Part shown: in pieces, positions 62,501 through 64,000 of the stretch
Position numbering within the stretch: the first letter of the stretch is position 1
Layout of the letters: each line of letters begins with the position of its first letter
DNA from: Notospermus geniculatus
Lineage: Eukaryota > Nemertea > Pilidiophora > Heteronemertea > Lineidae
Assembly (NCBI GenBank): GCA_002633025.1
Contig: NMRB01000214.1
Coordinates: 130,063 to 194,062, forward strand
Reading direction: 5' to 3'
Length of the DNA: 64,000 nucleotides
The notes under the pieces: model-generated
Database searches by the model: none
What the model saw: the letters and a program-made list of their open reading frames with translations, nothing else
Told to the model about the DNA's origin: nothing
Position numbers and translations under genes: made by a program

Positions 62501-63144
62501 AGCCTATTTGTATCGGTAAAATCTATGTAAAAGTGTTTAAAAAAGTATCCATGCATTACGCGCTCGTATGTTATACACTCCCGGCAACAGCTGTACGCGA
62601 GGTTCATTACATACTGGAGTACGCAAGAATCGATAGTTTCGACGGATCGTCTGACAGTTGTAATTGCTGGTCATATGAACCACAAATGATGCTCGTAGTT
62701 CACCCGAGTTGTGAGCGGCATGGGACCCAGACGCTTGACATAATTTGTCAGGTGGTGGGCATACTTTACCGTCCTTCGGTCCAAAGTACCGCGATGTCAC
62801 AGGTCAGACACGCCCCCCTGCCCCATCCACGCCCACCAAATTGTTAGCCTACGCAATGCGAACAGAGCATTTGGAATCACGGCACGCTGGATTTGCTCAC
62901 GAGTTCCCATGAGTTTAAGTCGAGAGGTCCTTCGCTCCCTAAATGCAGGCAGCCAGGATAATGCCGATTCTGCCACACCCTGGGCAACATTTTGAATAGC
63001 TGATGAACCTACCTTCAATTTCTCGAAGTCGGTACCGCATATTACAACTTGCATGCCAAGCTTAGCAAGCGTTGTAGCAATAGCTAATCCAGTAGGACTT
63101 GACGCTCCAGTCACTAGGCACACCCGGTCCTTCCATCGGTCCAT
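59553..63144 (-). CDS. Short-chain dehydrogenase/reductase, DHRS11-like
   Basis: NAD(P)(H)-dependent oxidoreductase of the classical SDR fold; human DHRS11 reduces 3- and 17-keto groups of steroids. Seven exons: 63013-63144, 62014-62214, 61328-61422, 60296-60425, 60055-60129, 59692-59757 and 59553-59594, total 741 nt and 246 residues (human 260). Motifs: MDRWKDRVCLVTGASSPTGL (cofactor loop), CDVTKEDE, VDVLVNAAGLA, NVLGTAICSREA, NVDDGHIININ, a catalytic Ser 13 residues before Tyr in HFYAATK (YxxxK), ISPGVM, and a C-terminus DVLMRPLGQSE like the human DIQMRPTEQ end. The middle glycine of TGxxxGxG is replaced (TGASSPTG), which is unusual. Start: the ATG at 63144 gives the family-typical N-terminus; no in-frame ATG lies just upstream. 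Confidence 0.93.
59865..59935 (-). repeat. tRNA-like SINE head in a DHRS11-like intron
   Basis: On the minus strand GTGGCGCAATGTTGAGC (A-box-like) is followed about 30 nt later by GGATTCGATTCC (B-box). The acceptor stem does not pair and no CCA-adjacent structure is formed, so it looks like a tRNA-derived SINE head rather than a functional tRNA. Confidence 0.5.
61239..61283. repeat. Perfect hairpin, 19-bp arms
   Basis: Arms 61239-61257 and 61265-61283 (ATCAAGAATATATAAGTAC and inverse) around a 7-nt loop, in the intron before DHRS11-like exon 3. The stem is A/T rich; most likely repeat-derived. Confidence 0.8.
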
Positions 63145-64000
63145 GGTCGACACTCAACTGTCAGAGCCTAGGAATAGGCCTACTGTTTAAAAATTCCTGC
63201 ACACAGAGTCACGCAACACAAGTCCGTCTGCTCTACATTGGCCTCTTATTCATATTCATTACGTAGATTCAGCCTAATGCTGACTGCGCCACTGGAATAA
63301 GCAAACGTTGATAGACTAGTATCACCTGTTCTCTCTCTTGCATACTGCACTATCTCACAACAACAAGCAGCAGCTGGTGATATACTGTCAAAGCGGCGGA
63401 TACAAAAGTAAGGGCTCCGTGTAATCCGCAATGTGGCGCCGCGAATGCTTTTTCTTGCCCAAAGGAACCAACATCTTCTGCTCTGATTTCGTTTTAATCA
63501 AAACTTCCAGCACCAACTATAATCCAAATTACGGCATTCAAATCGTCATATCGCCTATAAACAACTGATGGTGAAGCTGCAAAGGATTTGTAGGGGTTCG
63601 ACAAGGTTGTTCATTAGGTCCTTCTTTTCTAACATGTTGTACAACTGATGCGTAATCCAAAGTGTGGTGACGTCATCCGTGCATGTGAGTGGAGGGCCCA
63701 TTCAGTTGTGTTTTGAAAGCCAGCCGAGTCAGACGTGCCGGATTAGCCACACGAAGTCACATAATATGTGTCACGAAGAGGACACACTTGCTAACTAGAA
63801 ATTGACTTACCAGTCAATTTGAAAGACCGCCCTTGGAAATTGGGAGCTAAGACAGAGTTGACTGATCGAGAATTATTATCGTGCGGCCAGGGTTGGTGCC
63901 AGGTTTTTGATCTGACACTAACTTATTGGGAGGCTGCAAAAACAATGTTATCGTCATAAAATCGACTTGATATTTCACACACATACGTACAGACATATAC
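63145..64000. other. Upstream region of the DHRS11-like gene
   Basis: Presumed promoter and 5' flank. No TATA box or other strong element stands out, and no other gene is recognised to the right edge. Confidence 0.4.

Overview
This is animal nuclear DNA. Every recognisable gene is split by GT-AG introns except one single-exon bHLH gene, and the spaces between are full of short inverted-repeat DNA transposons. Protein families and gene style suggest a marine invertebrate bilaterian; I cannot fix the clade from sequence alone. All recognised genes lie on the minus strand, so 5' ends are at high coordinates. Exon borders below were read by hand from splice signals, reading-frame phase and family similarity.

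Layout, left to right: the N-terminal half of CNOT3, a CCR4-NOT subunit (about 1.6-8.4 kb, running off the left edge); a complete ribosomal protein L10 gene with a TOP-type first exon (9.5-12.7 kb); a dead LINE 3' end (13.2-14.2 kb); a MITE-rich desert (14-20 kb); a single-exon atonal-type proneural bHLH gene (20.2-20.8 kb); another repeat-rich gap (20.8-26.1 kb); a complete 25-exon lysosomal alpha-mannosidase of the MAN2B1 type (26.2-43.6 kb); a partial tandem duplicate of it (44.7-53.3 kb); two intact rhodopsin-like GPCR genes plus one orphan GPCR exon (44.2-58.7 kb); and a complete DHRS11-like short-chain dehydrogenase (59.6-63.1 kb).

The most notable content is the mannosidase locus. Its catalytic domain contains two separate pairs of tandemly duplicated exons (codons about 233-265 and 290-328). 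In the first pair the exon lengths (98 and 101 bp) and phases make joint inclusion frameshifting, so they should be mutually exclusive. The second pair (117 bp each) encodes alternative versions of the segment carrying the presumed catalytic acid/base. This predicts up to four GH38 active-site variants from one gene, an arrangement I do not know from described alpha-mannosidases.

A later segmental duplication (36412-44697 and 44861-54483) copied the mannosidase 5' half together with the last exon of the upstream GPCR. It left a truncated mannosidase whose frame runs through the junction into a novel tail, and a GPCR exon stranded between the two mannosidase copies. Both mannosidase starts are preceded by paired CACGTG boxes, as expected for TFEB/CLEAR control of lysosomal genes. 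Transposon insertions private to one copy show that transposition continued after the duplication.
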